Below, piece by piece: positions 16,464 through 25,299 of a stretch of DNA of 45,616 nucleotides. Origin of the DNA: Bacteroidales bacterium UBA1189 (GTDB lineage: Bacteria; Bacteroidota; Bacteroidia; Bacteroidales; Bacteroidaceae); NCBI GenBank assembly GCA_002309805.1, contig DBYJ01000045.1:83818-129433 (forward strand), written 5' to 3'. The first letter of the stretch is position 1; every line of letters starts with the position of its first letter. The notes beneath the pieces were generated by a model. It did not search any database. It saw only the letters and a program-made list of their open reading frames with translations, and was not told the origin of the DNA. The position numbers were made by a program, and so were the translations under genes.

Positions 16464-16937
16464 TCAGGCATGGTGGTAGGGGAGGTTGTGGAGGATGGAG
16501 AGGGCGCGGTAGTACTGCTCGACGAAGATGAGGCGCACCATCTGGTGGGAGAAGGTCATGCGTGAGAGGGAGAGTGTGGCGTGGGCAGCGGCGCGGACGT
16601 CGGGAGAGAAGCCGTAGGGCCCTCCGATGACGAAGACGAGCCGGCGGGGCAGGGTGGACATCCGCTGCTGGAGCCACTGGGCGAACTCCTCGGAGGTGAA
16701 CTCGCGTCCGCCCTCGTCGAGGAGCACGACAAAGTCGCCCGGCTGGATGTGGCGCAGCAGCTCGCGTCCCTCGCGCTGGCATTGCTGCTCGTGGGTGAGG
16801 TTGCGGGCATCGCGCAGGTCGGGAACGACGCGCAACTCCAGGGGCGCATAGCGGGCGGCACGCGTCAGGTAGTCCTCGACAGCCGTAGCGAGGTAGGGGT
16901 TGTCGGTCTTGCCTATGACAAGCAGCAGGGATTTCAT
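16464..16937 (-). CDS. rlmH: 23S rRNA (pseudouridine1915-N3)-methyltransferase
   Basis: A SPOUT methyltransferase that modifies pseudouridine 1915 in helix 69 of 23S rRNA. The 157 residues match the family. VVLLDEGGREFTSEEFA (about 69-85), VFVIGGPYGFSPDV with the AdoMet-binding knot, and LSRMTFSHQMVRLIFVEQYYRA at the C-terminus are diagnostic. The coding end lies inside a CCATGCC/GGCATGG inverted repeat (16451-16473) without a T-run. Confidence 0.97.
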   Translation of the reverse strand: MKSLLLVIGKTDNPYLATAVEDYLTRAARYAPLELRVVPDLRDARNLTHEQQCQREGRELLRHIQPGDFVVLLDEGGREFTSEEFAQWLQQRMSTLPRRLVFVIGGPYGFSPDVRAAAHATLSLSRMTFSHQMVRLIFVEQYYRALSILHNLPYHHA

Positions 16938-16963
16938 GGAGCCGGAGAAGTTGTTGGTAAAGA

Positions 16964-17018
16964 GTTAAGAGTTAAAAAGGATACGCCGTATGCAGGATAT
17001 CGTTTTTTTACTCTTAAC
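16964..17018. repeat. Inverted repeat between YihY and rlmH
   Basis: GTTAAGAGT (16964-16972) and ACTCTTAAC (17010-17018) are exact inverted copies around a loop containing A and T runs. It fills most of the gap between the two genes. It may be a weak terminator or another small dispersed element. Confidence 0.6.
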
Positions 17019-17028
17019 TAATAAAATC

Positions 17029-18357
17029 TTACAAATCTGCAAGTAATGTGTCGGAGGCGGTGTAGAAGGCCTGTTTGGACTGGATGAGGGCTTGCCAGGG
17101 GCCGGCAAAGCGCTGGGCGCAGTCGACCTTGAAGTCTTCGCTGCCATGGGTGTCGATAATCTCAAGCACACGCCCCACGGTGAGCTGGGCGATGTCGAGG
17201 GCAGGAACGTAGCGGATGGCGTCGGCCTTGGTGTCGGGCTCGCCAATGGTATAGATGAGGCCGCAAGCCTCGAGTTCGTGGGTGGTCTGCTCGGCAAGAC
17301 GGTAGGGGATGTCGCTGGCCTTCGAGAGCTCCGACACGGTGTAGGGCTCCAGCCCGTCGCGGAAACGACGGCAGATGACGGACATCAGCAGCACGCAGGC
17401 GAAGTCGCGGAAACGGTGGCTCACGTTGTCGACATCCTCGCTGAAGTTATACTGCTGGATGTTCTGGCTGACGTAGGTGAGTTCGACACCGAAGAGGATG
17501 ATGCACCAGGCGATGTTGATGAAGAAGAGCAACAGGGGGATGGCAGCGAAGGTACCGTAAATGGCGTTGTAGCCCGATATGTTCACCTGGACGTTGATAT
17601 AGAAGTAGAAGAACGCCTGGAAGACGAAGCCGGTGATGAGGCCGGGGATGATGGCATGGCGGAACTTCACCTTCGTATTGGGGAAGAAGATGTACATGGC
17701 GGTGAAGATGAGTCCCGTCAGCACATAGGGCGTGAGCTTGATGATGAAGTTGACGAAGGCGCTGAGGAAGAGCAGGTCGCGCAGGTTCTCGTAGATGGTG
17801 CTCATGAAGATGCTCCAGCCGCCGAGCAGGATGATGAGTACGGGCAGCAGGAGGAACATGGAAAAGTAGTCGGTAATCTTGCGGAAGTACGAGCGTTGCT
17901 TGCGCACACCCCATATCTGATTCATGCTCTGCTCGATGTTGCCTGTCAGACTGATGATTGCCCAAAGAAGGATGATGAGGCCGATGCCGATGAAGAGGCC
18001 GCTGTGGGTGTGCTCGAGGTACGAGTCGATGAAGCTCATGACGGTGTCCATGGTCTCGCCCCCGATGGGGATGCCACTACGCAGCATCGACTCCATGAGG
18101 TTGGAGAAGCCGAAGCCCTTGGCCATGGCGAAGAGTAGGGCGAGGATGGGCACGAGAGAGAAGACGGTGGAGTAGGTGAGAGCCTTGGCGCGAATCTGCA
18201 CGCGGTTGGCAAAATAGCGCTGGAATGAGAGATAGACAACTTTGAGGACGTAGTTTCGGCGGTATTGCCCGCTGCTGACCTCGGTGTCCTTCATGCGCCA
18301 CATCGTCACGGTGACGAAGGTGACGAATGCCTTTAGATTCTTTATCAGTTTGCCCAT
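17029..18357 (-). CDS. YihY/virulence factor BrkB family membrane protein
   Basis: A 442-residue inner-membrane protein of the YihY/UPF0761 family, once annotated as ribonuclease BN, whose role is uncertain. The membrane domain (about 50-310) has six hydrophobic segments and family blocks: RAKALTYSTVFSLVPILALLFAM, GLIILLWAIISLTGNIEQSMNQIWGV, TGFVFQAFFYFYINVQVNISGYNAIYGTFAAIP (partly quoted in order), and FGVELTYVSQN. The C-terminal 130 residues are soluble and resemble a winged-helix region (YTVSELSKASDIPYRLAEQT). The start at 18357 is chosen since upstream codons would be tandem octamers and RNase P RNA. Confidence 0.9.
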   Translation of the reverse strand: MGKLIKNLKAFVTFVTVTMWRMKDTEVSSGQYRRNYVLKVVYLSFQRYFANRVQIRAKALTYSTVFSLVPILALLFAMAKGFGFSNLMESMLRSGIPIGGETMDTVMSFIDSYLEHTHSGLFIGIGLIILLWAIISLTGNIEQSMNQIWGVRKQRSYFRKITDYFSMFLLLPVLIILLGGWSIFMSTIYENLRDLLFLSAFVNFIIKLTPYVLTGLIFTAMYIFFPNTKVKFRHAIIPGLITGFVFQAFFYFYINVQVNISGYNAIYGTFAAIPLLLFFINIAWCIILFGVELTYVSQNIQQYNFSEDVDNVSHRFRDFACVLLMSVICRRFRDGLEPYTVSELSKASDIPYRLAEQTTHELEACGLIYTIGEPDTKADAIRYVPALDIAQLTVGRVLEIIDTHGSEDFKVDCAQRFAGPWQALIQSKQAFYTASDTLLADL

Positions 18358-18362
18358 AACCT

Positions 18363-18402
18363 GTTGACTTGTTGACTCGTTGACTTGTTGACTCGTTGAC
18401 TT
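18363..18402. repeat. Five tandem GTTGACTY octamers
   Basis: GTTGACTT and GTTGACTC alternate five times between the YihY start and the rnpB 3' end. Read on the minus strand, 24 bases of the repeat encode the eight-residue unit STSQQVNE. The same octamer recurs at 9899, 30684, 37777-37997 and 40292. Confidence 0.9.
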
Positions 18403-18416
18403 GAAAAAAGAAAAAC

Positions 18417-18780
18417 GGCAGTTGGTCTGTAAGCCAGGTTCTGTGCCCCGCGCAGGCGGGGTGTCTGTCATTTATCTGACGCGTTCTACCCTCCGGCTCG
18501 GACGAGCAGCCCTCTGACGCCGGTTTACATGAACTTGCAACTTCCAGGACGCACGGCACGGCGCGTCACCGCGTCGCCCGGTGGGCTCTTACCCCACCTT
18601 CTCACCCTTACCGGTGGACATTACTTGTAACGGGGGCCCGCAATGTCGCATCGGCGGTTGTTTTCTTCTGCGTTACCCTGCCGTCGCCGACAGCTTCCGT
18701 TAAGAAGTGGAACGCTCTGCGTTGCCCGGACTTTCCTCCAGCCCCTCGAAAGGAGCCGGCGACAGACCGTCCAACTGCCT
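18417..18780 (-). ncRNA. rnpB: RNase P RNA, bacterial class A
   Basis: Catalytic RNA that removes 5' leaders from tRNA precursors. On the minus strand the 5' end GGCAGTTGGACGGTC pairs with the 3' end AGACCAACTGCC. GAGGAAAGTCCGGGC (18724-18738) is the universal P4 5' strand, and ACAGAACCTGGCTTACAGAC near 18425-18445 the conserved 3' part. The length of about 364 nt is normal. It ends in a pyrimidine run (TTTTTCTTTTTTC) on the minus strand. The exact ends are estimated. Confidence 0.96.
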
Positions 18781-18800
18781 TTTTTCTTCTTTTCAGCCGG

Positions 18801-18832
18801 CGAAGGTAGTACAAAGCAGACGAAAATCCAAA
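18801..18832 (-). promoter_or_regulatory. Promoter of rnpB
   Basis: Minus strand TTTG (18829-18832), a 20-base spacer, then TACCTTCG (18801-18808). Confidence 0.75.
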
Positions 18833-18935
18833 TTTTTTGTAAAAATAAGCCGAAAAGAGTGGGATTTTGAGAAAAAATACGGATATTTGCAAATTCTATT
18901 AAAAGAACTAACGCCTTAACATTACATTGTATATT

Positions 18936-19646
18936 ATGGGAAATGAAAAAGCAGTACGTATTCAGACGTCTATCCTGAATGCCACAGAAAAGAAGATATT
19001 AGTGGCAATAGCCAACCGCATGCCGCGTAAAGTGACGAGTGATACGCTGACGTTTATTGGCGTGCTGGGCGCCGTGGTGTGCTTCATCGGCTTCCTGCTC
19101 AGCAATATCAACCTCCAGTTCCTCTGGCTGGTGGTCATCGGTCTGTTCATCAATTGGTATGGCGACAGCCTCGACGGTACCGTGGCGCGCGTGCGCAACA
19201 CCCAGCGCCCCCTCTACGGCTACTACCTGGATCACAACGTCGATGTGCTCAACGAGGCGCTCCTTTTCATCGGCGCCGGTCTCTCGCCCCTCGTCAGCCT
19301 GCCCGTGGCGCTCTTCGCTCTCACGGGCTACTTCGCTCTCACCATTTACACGTGCATCTGCCAGATTGTGAAGAACGAGTTCCGCCTCACCTATCTCGGC
19401 CTCGGCCCCACGGAGTTCCGCCTGATCATCCAGGTGCTGCTCATCTGTTTCATGTATATCCCCGGGCTGAAGGACGTCCACAAGCAGTTCCCCGTGAACT
19501 TCGGCGACGAGGTGTTCTCATTCAGCATCTTTGACTTCATCGTCATGGGTATTGCGTTGCTGCTCTATGTGATGTACGCCATCTCCTTCCATCGTGACCG
19601 TAAGAAACTGGCAAAAATAGACCCCCTGCCCGAATCCGAATCATGA
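18936..19646 (+). CDS. CDP-alcohol phosphatidyltransferase family protein
   Basis: A 236-residue integral membrane enzyme that swaps CMP for an alcohol on a CDP-linked lipid. The motif reads DSLDGTVAR...YGYYLDHNVD: DxxDGxxAR, then G, D and D. Nine residues separate AR from G, one more than the commonest spacing. Six hydrophobic segments follow the N-terminal helix. The start at 18936 (ATG, MGNEK) is preferred to a TTG nine bases upstream. The stop overlaps the next gene's ATG as ATGA, so the two are translationally coupled and likely make or modify the same lipid. The alcohol is not predictable (inositol, glycerol or another). Confidence 0.85.
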   Translation: MGNEKAVRIQTSILNATEKKILVAIANRMPRKVTSDTLTFIGVLGAVVCFIGFLLSNINLQFLWLVVIGLFINWYGDSLDGTVARVRNTQRPLYGYYLDHNVDVLNEALLFIGAGLSPLVSLPVALFALTGYFALTIYTCICQIVKNEFRLTYLGLGPTEFRLIIQVLLICFMYIPGLKDVHKQFPVNFGDEVFSFSIFDFIVMGIALLLYVMYAISFHRDRKKLAKIDPLPESES

Positions 19647-22600
19647 TTATCGACCGTCGCCGCGAGGCTACCGGCCCGCTCCGTTTCCTGGAGTTCTTCC
19701 TGACGCGCAACATCGGCATGTTGTTCGATTGTGGCGTGCTTTGGCTCTTTGCCGACCTCGTGTTCAAGGGCAGCTATGTGGGTGTCAACATCGTGTCGCC
19801 GACGATTTCGTTCGAGGTTGCCACGCTGGTCAACTACATCACCTCATGCCTGTGGATATGGGGCCCCCGCATTGAAGGGAATGACTTCCGCACGCATGTG
19901 CACCGCTTCCTGACGTTCAACCTCTCGTCCGTCCTCGGGTTCCTTATTAAGATGATGTTCCTGCTGCTGTGTGAACATCTGTTCGGGTGGCACGTCGTCA
20001 TCTGCAACTTGGTGGCGCTGACAATCTCGGGCTTCTTCAATTTCTTCCTTGCCGAGGTGTGGGTGTTCGGGCGCCGTCGTCCCCGTCCTGCACGCGAGTT
20101 GGTGAGCCGCGAGGAAATGGCGCAGTTCACCCCGCTATTCTCCGGTGTATGGGGGCAGCGTCTGGCCGTGCTTGTGCTGAATGCGCTGGGCATCAGCAAG
20201 CTCAACCGCTTGTATGACTCTGTAGCTGACAACGAGGGTGTCTCCTTTGCCACTCACCTCCTGCAGGGTATGGGCTGCGACTATCTCGTGGGCAATGCTG
20301 AGCGTCTCGACAGCCTGCCTGAAGGTGCATTCATCACCATTAGCAACCATCCCTACGGAGGACTTGACGGCATTGTGCTGGTTGACCTGATGGGGCATTT
20401 TCGTCCCGATTTTAAGGTGATGGTGAACAAGTTCCTGCTGCATGTGAAGGCAATGGCCTCGACATTTATCCCTGTCACGCCCAAGACTGTCGGCTCCGAC
20501 GACAGCTCCCGTAATCTCAGCGGCGTGCGAGGCGTCATCCAGCAGCTGCAGGAGGGGCATCCCATGGGCTTCTTCCCTGCGGGAGCCGTGTCGAATTACA
20601 TCCCCAAGCGCCATCATATCGAGGACCGCGAGTGGCAGCCCAGCCTCGTTCGGCTCATTCTCCGCTCTCGTGTCCCTGTGGTGCCCATCCGCTTCTTCGA
20701 CCGTAACAGCCGCTTCTTCTACCTCCTCGGACTCATCAACTGGCGCATACGAACCCTCCGTCTGCCTGGCGAACTGCTCAACAAGCGTTCCTCGAACCAT
20801 CGTCTGGCTATCGGCGAGACGATATCCGTGGAGGAGCAGCAGACGTTTGCCGACGACCCTGCCGCTTTTGGGCGATTCCTGCGTGAGAAAGTCTATGGCA
20901 TACCCCTGCCCGACAATCTCATTCACAGCTCAGAGTTGTTCAAGAATGAGGAAGACCCACCGCTATCCCCTCCCTCACAGGAAGGGAATCCTCCTGAAGA
21001 TGAAGGTACGTCATTGCGCAGCTCCTCCTCTCACTCACGAGAGGCGTTGGGGGTGGCTCTGCTTTTCCTCTTGTCTTCGTTGGCGTTCCCTGTCTCGGCG
21101 CAGAAGATGTACGTCAATCAGTTTGCGCGCTATAAGACGACGCAGATTCTCGATGTTGCCAGCATCGATTCGTTTACCTTCGGGTTGGGGGCCACGCACC
21201 TCTCCGACACCCTCATCGTGCATCTGACAGACGGCACGACACTCCCCGTTCGCGCCCACAGCTCCTACACCGACAGCATCACCTTTGCCGAGCCCCGCGA
21301 CTTGCTGCTCCGCGAAATAGACTACTACGACAAGAACGCCTACAGTAAGGACAAAAACCCCTACGGTCGTCCTACTTACGCCGACTACTACCGCTCCATC
21401 AGCGGATGGGGGCAGCGTTCGCAGTGGAATCTTGCCAACGTCCACGACCCAACGGTTATGCGTGCTGCCGATGGGTATTACTATATGTATCAGACTGATG
21501 CCTCTTTCGGTAATGCCCACGTCGGACACGGGCATTTCCATTGCCGGCGCTCGCAGGACTTGGTACGCTGGGAATATCTTGGCGCCACGCTTATGGACGA
21601 CTGCCCTGCTTGGGCTCTCGATTCTGTGCGCGCCTTCTACTCCCGTATGGGGCGTGAGCCTGTCGGGGAGCTTACCGGCATGGGCTACTGGGCTCCCGTG
21701 GCACGGCGCATCGCGGATGACCTCTATCGCATGTACTACTGTCTTGTGGCAGACCAGTGGTCACTCATCGGTTTGATGGAAACCTCCGACCCTGCCTCTA
21801 ACCGTTGGGAGGACCGCGGCTACGTCATCTGCAGCAGCAGCGACAAGGCTGCCTCGGCCTTTGGCACAGGCAGCCAGTGGGGAGGCTGGTTCCGTTTCAA
21901 TGCCATCGACCCTACCTACGTCGTCACACCCGAGGGGCGTCATTGGCTCATCTACGGCTCGTGGCACAGCGGCATTGTTGCTATTGAGCTCGACCCTGTT
22001 ACGGGCAAGACGAAGGACACGTTGGGCAACCCTTGGAAGATTGGCACGGGTACCAACACCACGTATGGACAACGCATTGCCACACGCGATGCTACCTCGC
22101 GCTGGCAAGGCAGCGAGGGTCCCGAGGTAATCTTCAATCCCCAGACGGGCTACTACTACCTCTTCCTTGCCTACGACGAGCTTGCCGTTGCCTACAACAC
22201 TCGTGTGGCCCGCTCTCGCAACATCACAGGCCCCTATGTCGGCATGAACGGCACCAATATCACCACGGGCGGACAATGCTTCCCTGTCGTCACGCATCCC
22301 TACCGCTTCAACTCTTCGTTGAATCCTGACGGATGGGTGGGCATCAGCCATTGTGCTGTCTTCGACGACGGACAGGGCAACTGGTTCTATGCCTCGCAGG
22401 GCCGTCTGCCCGAGGGGTACAACGGCGATGCCTATTCCAATGCCATCATGATGGGACACGTGCGGCGCATCCTTTGGACGCAAAGCGGATGGCCTGTCGT
22501 TCTACCCGAGCGTTATGGCGCTGTCCCCCAGGCTTCCATCACAGTCGAGGAACTGGTGGGAACGTGGGAGCATATTGATCTCAACTACGACTATCAGCAA

Positions 22601-22831
22601 CAGCAAATCTCTACGTCTCTTGTCCTGAATGCCGACGGCACCCTGACGGGCGCTTTCACGGGTAAATGGAGCTTCGACCCGGCAACCAGCCAACTTCGTC
22701 TGGGCTCGTACACCGTCTGTGTGGCTCGTGAGCTCGACTGGGAGGCTTCGCCCCGTCGTTCTACCCTTGTCTATGCGGGTTATAGTCCCAACGGCTCCCG
22801 CACCTTCTGGGGCAAGCGCATCAGCAATTGA
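19643..22831 (+). CDS. GtrA-like/acyltransferase/GH43 fusion protein
   Basis: One 1062-residue frame joins three parts. Residues 1-150 are a GtrA-like four-helix membrane domain (RNIGMLFDCGVLWLFADL, HRFLTFNLSSVLGF). Residues 165-440 are a lysophospholipid-type acyltransferase with NHPYGGLD (the HX4D motif) and FFPAGAVSNY. Residues 495-1062 are a GH43 arabinanase-like enzyme: Asp in NVHDPTVM, Asp in NAIDPTYVV, Glu in GSEGPEVIF, and the C-terminal GTWEHIDLNY beta domain. The junction (about 439-473) is encoded by a dispersed GC-rich repeat and followed by VALLFLLSSLAFPVSA, an intact signal peptide. The likeliest history is two genes, an acyltransferase coupled to the CDP-alcohol enzyme and a secreted GH43, merged when the repeat removed the stop. 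GH43 may still start separately; no in-frame ATG fits, but TTG codons do. Confidence 0.8.
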   Translation: MIIDRRREATGPLRFLEFFLTRNIGMLFDCGVLWLFADLVFKGSYVGVNIVSPTISFEVATLVNYITSCLWIWGPRIEGNDFRTHVHRFLTFNLSSVLGFLIKMMFLLLCEHLFGWHVVICNLVALTISGFFNFFLAEVWVFGRRRPRPARELVSREEMAQFTPLFSGVWGQRLAVLVLNALGISKLNRLYDSVADNEGVSFATHLLQGMGCDYLVGNAERLDSLPEGAFITISNHPYGGLDGIVLVDLMGHFRPDFKVMVNKFLLHVKAMASTFIPVTPKTVGSDDSSRNLSGVRGVIQQLQEGHPMGFFPAGAVSNYIPKRHHIEDREWQPSLVRLILRSRVPVVPIRFFDRNSRFFYLLGLINWRIRTLRLPGELLNKRSSNHRLAIGETISVEEQQTFADDPAAFGRFLREKVYGIPLPDNLIHSSELFKNEEDPPLSPPSQEGNPPEDEGTSLRSSSSHSREALGVALLFLLSSLAFPVSAQKMYVNQFARYKTTQILDVASIDSFTFGLGATHLSDTLIVHLTDGTTLPVRAHSSYTDSITFAEPRDLLLREIDYYDKNAYSKDKNPYGRPTYADYYRSISGWGQRSQWNLANVHDPTVMRAADGYYYMYQTDASFGNAHVGHGHFHCRRSQDLVRWEYLGATLMDDCPAWALDSVRAFYSRMGREPVGELTGMGYWAPVARRIADDLYRMYYCLVADQWSLIGLMETSDPASNRWEDRGYVICSSSDKAASAFGTGSQWGGWFRFNAIDPTYVVTPEGRHWLIYGSWHSGIVAIELDPVTGKTKDTLGNPWKIGTGTNTTYGQRIATRDATSRWQGSEGPEVIFNPQTGYYYLFLAYDELAVAYNTRVARSRNITGPYVGMNGTNITTGGQCFPVVTHPYRFNSSLNPDGWVGISHCAVFDDGQGNWFYASQGRLPEGYNGDAYSNAIMMGHVRRILWTQSGWPVVLPERYGAVPQASITVEELVGTWEHIDLNYDYQQQQISTSLVLNADGTLTGAFTGKWSFDPATSQLRLGSYTVCVARELDWEASPRRSTLVYAGYSPNGSRTFWGKRISN
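20953..21060 (+). repeat. GC-rich dispersed repeat at the acyltransferase/GH43 junction
   Basis: It begins AGACCCACC, as do the two 119-bp copies in ygiQ, continues CCCTCCCTCACAGGAAGGG as an imperfect hairpin, and ends GTTGGGGGTGGCTCT, roughly the inverted start. It is a diverged member of the same family, read in frame here as PPLSPPSQEGNPPEDEG. Confidence 0.7.
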
Positions 22832-22839
22832 ATGGTATC

Positions 22840-23892
22840 CTATCCCCTCCGCAAAAGTCGGCGGAGGGTGAAGTAGAGCTGTTCCTGTAGCCAGAAGCTA
22901 CGGAATGTGCCGCATTGGCGATAGCCGAACTTGCGAGGGGCTCCCCAGCTTGAGGGGAATGTAGCATAGGCATTGCGGATGGCGTCTCGGGCTGTGCTAC
23001 GCTCGGCAGGGGAAAAGGCTTTACGATGGCGGAAGAGGTAGTAGCAGCAATCGACAACCCCCAGCCAGCGAAACTGCTCGTAGTCGGCTATGACATCGGG
23101 GGGGGCGTCCTCCTCCTTCAGCATCTGGCTCATGTGGAGCTGGGCACGGAGGCTTTCGAAGTAGAGCAGCGAGACGCGCTGTGTCGTGGAGCGGGGGTTC
23201 TGATAATAGTAGTAGCGTCCTGCCGAGGGGCGCACCTCGCGGCTGTGGAGGTAGTGGAGGCGGGTCGTGTTGTCGTCGCTATAGAGACGTGCTGTTTCGT
23301 CGTAGGGGTATGCCTTGTGAATCTCTGCGCGGACGAGGTAAAGCCCGTGAACCCTCCAGCGCAGGCTCAGTTTCATCGCCTCAAAACCCGAGAAGACTAT
23401 AGAGTGATCAGCGAGCAGTGAACAGTGATCAGATGAATGCCCTCCATTTGAATCCTCTGCTTTTATCTGTTCACTGCTCACTGATATCTGTTCACTATAT
23501 TTTTCCTCTTTCCCGTCGGGCCAGACGCGGATAAGGTCGAAGAGGACAGCATCCGTCTGCGGATAGTCGGTAATCACCTGCCAAGCCTGCTCAAGGGCAT
23601 CGGGGGCAAGCCAGTCGTCGGCATCTACCATCCCAATGAAAGCTCCTTGGGCAAGGGGAAGTCCGCAGTTGCGGGCATGGGCCTGCCCGCTGTTCTCCGG
23701 CAGGCGGAGGGTGGTGATGCGGTTGTCGGCAGCGGCATAGCGGGCGAGGATGGCGGGGCTGTCATCGGTGGAGGCATCGTCGATGCAGATAATCTGGATG
23801 TCTGTGAGCGTCTGCGCCAGCAGGCTGTCGAGACAACGGGGTAGGGTGTCGGCAGCGTTATAGACCGCCACAAGGAGGGATACTTTCGTCAT
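22840..23892 (-). CDS. Glycosyltransferase family 2 protein
   Basis: A 350-residue cytosolic inverting glycosyltransferase with a GT-A fold. The N-terminus VSLLVAVYNAADTLPRCLDS, then CIDDASTDDS, and the DXD region GMVDADDW (about residue 94) are typical. Sugar and acceptor are unknown. Residues 131-164 (KYSEQISVSSEQIKAE onward) are encoded by a palindromic repeat and look inserted. The start at 23892 (ATG) is preferred to an in-frame GTG 12 bases upstream. It begins 15 bases after the CotH gene, so the two form one unit. The coding end holds a CCCTCCGC/GCGGAGGG hairpin (22845-22868) shared with the convergent fusion gene. Confidence 0.9.
   Translation of the reverse strand: MTKVSLLVAVYNAADTLPRCLDSLLAQTLTDIQIICIDDASTDDSPAILARYAAADNRITTLRLPENSGQAHARNCGLPLAQGAFIGMVDADDWLAPDALEQAWQVITDYPQTDAVLFDLIRVWPDGKEEKYSEQISVSSEQIKAEDSNGGHSSDHCSLLADHSIVFSGFEAMKLSLRWRVHGLYLVRAEIHKAYPYDETARLYSDDNTTRLHYLHSREVRPSAGRYYYYQNPRSTTQRVSLLYFESLRAQLHMSQMLKEEDAPPDVIADYEQFRWLGVVDCCYYLFRHRKAFSPAERSTARDAIRNAYATFPSSWGAPRKFGYRQCGTFRSFWLQEQLYFTLRRLLRRG
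23402..23500. repeat. Palindromic AGTGAACAG repeat inside the GT2 gene
   Basis: CAGCGAGCAGTGAACAG (23409-23425) and CTGTTCACTGCTCACTG (23467-23483) are inverted copies with one mismatch. Further AGTGAACAG and AGTGATCAG units extend both arms over a 40-base centre. The reading frame of the glycosyltransferase stays open through it. Confidence 0.85.
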
Positions 23893-23907
23893 CTGTCTTT
23901 TCACTAA

Positions 23908-25284
23908 TCACTTAATCAGGTATTTCTTCCCGTTACGGATATAGATTTTACTTGTCACAAAGATTGTCTGGCTGCTTTGCGTGGTCTGGGGAGTCTCAGC
24001 CATAGCCGTTGTAACCAGAATGTCGTGACTGCGGGTGAGCAGTTCGTCGGCACGGAGACTGAGCCACTCTTTCAAGGAATCCACAGGTTGCCCCGTCGAC
24101 TCTCGCTGCCAGCGTTCTGCATCGTGCTCAGCGGAGGGGGAGAGGAAGACCGCATAGTCGTCGATATAGGCCAGCAGCCTCTCTAAGAATCCTTGCGAGA
24201 GGGTGTTGTAGCAGAAGCGGGCGTAGGCAGGGAGGACTTGCGGATGGTGCATCAGGTTGTCGAAGAAAGGATAGCCGTTGTAGGCCGAAGCCCCTCCAAC
24301 ATAGTCGGCTACGGGGGTAACGGCAAACCATTGCCCCTGCTCGAAGGGCTCCAGGAAGGGCAAGTCGAAGTAGCGCTCGCCTAGATAGCCGCAAGACCAA
24401 TCGAAGTCCCACACGGGGCCGAACGTCAGGAGCCCCGAGGGAGCAGCGTAGGAGCAATAGATGCTCTTCGGATGGGCGACTTCATTGTTACAGAAAAGGT
24501 CGTAGATAAAAAGGTAGCGGACGAGGGCTGCGGTATCGACGTGTGCTGTCAGGTCGCCTTCTTCGCGCACCGCCTCCTCGAAGGCGTTCCAACGCTGTGC
24601 GATGGACGTTCCGAGGCTGGCCTGCGCCTTATCTTCCGGATAGTGCACCATCACGGGCAGGTAGTAATGGCTGCTGATGAAGCGCTGGGGCTCGTCGAAG
24701 TTGACGTCGAGCTCCAGCAGCACGCCGCTCTCCCTATCGATGTCCACGCTACCCTGTCCCACGCGGATTTTCTCCGTGAGGAGGTAGCTGCCCAGGTATT
24801 CGCCGTTCAGGTAGAGCTCCACGGGGGCCGCATGTCCGGCAAAGGCACTACCCGCCATGCGCGCAGCCTTCAGGGCAGCCGCGTTGACGGTTAGGGTAGG
24901 GTCAATGTAATTGGCAACGAGCACGTAATGGCGGTTCTCCACCGTGCCGAAAAGCTGCTGTTTGTGGGCGAGCTTCAGCCGGTACGACTTCTTCGGATAG
25001 GCCCTCCACGATGTGTTCCCCCTCCCGCGGATGAGGATGGAGTCCGTCACATCGGGCAGCGTCCCCGCCCCGTGCAGCATCAGCTGTGCCGCCACATAGT
25101 CCGTGCGGCTGGTGACGGGTGCGCTGTCAACCGTCACGATGTCCATGCGCGGGACGTCGCCCGTGAACGGCAGTTCCCAATCTGCCTCTGCCGCTGCGGC
25201 CGACAGGGGGAGCGGAACAGACGGGGCGGACACCAGCAGCAGGGTCGCCACGGACAGCATGATATATCGGCGCCGGCAGAACAT
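23908..25284 (-). CDS. CotH kinase family protein, exported
   Basis: A 458-residue member of the CotH family, atypical protein kinases first known from spore coats and widespread in Bacteroidota surface proteins. A signal peptide follows CRRR (MLSVATLLLVSAPSVPLPLSAAAA). IRGRGNTSW and KKSYRLKL hold the ATP-binding Lys region, NGEYLGSYLLTEKI follows, and LFIYDLFCNNEVAHPKSIY and VWDFDWSCG hold the catalytic and metal-binding Asp residues. It ends TSKIYIRNGKKYLIK, which looks like the last strands of a T9SS type A tail without the rest of that domain. The start at 25284 gives a good signal n-region but lies only 7 bases from the -7 box; ATG 25260 is the alternative. Confidence 0.85.
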   Translation of the reverse strand: MFCRRRYIMLSVATLLLVSAPSVPLPLSAAAAEADWELPFTGDVPRMDIVTVDSAPVTSRTDYVAAQLMLHGAGTLPDVTDSILIRGRGNTSWRAYPKKSYRLKLAHKQQLFGTVENRHYVLVANYIDPTLTVNAAALKAARMAGSAFAGHAAPVELYLNGEYLGSYLLTEKIRVGQGSVDIDRESGVLLELDVNFDEPQRFISSHYYLPVMVHYPEDKAQASLGTSIAQRWNAFEEAVREEGDLTAHVDTAALVRYLFIYDLFCNNEVAHPKSIYCSYAAPSGLLTFGPVWDFDWSCGYLGERYFDLPFLEPFEQGQWFAVTPVADYVGGASAYNGYPFFDNLMHHPQVLPAYARFCYNTLSQGFLERLLAYIDDYAVFLSPSAEHDAERWQRESTGQPVDSLKEWLSLRADELLTRSHDILVTTAMAETPQTTQSSQTIFVTSKIYIRNGKKYLIK

Positions 25285-25291
25285 CAGGGGG

Positions 25292-25299
25292 CGAAGGTA
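25292..25299 (-). promoter_or_regulatory. -7 element of the CotH/GT2 unit
   Basis: Minus strand TACCTTCG, the variant seen at rnpB and the GH43 lipoprotein. Its closeness to the coding start suggests a very short leader or a downstream start at 25260. Confidence 0.5.
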
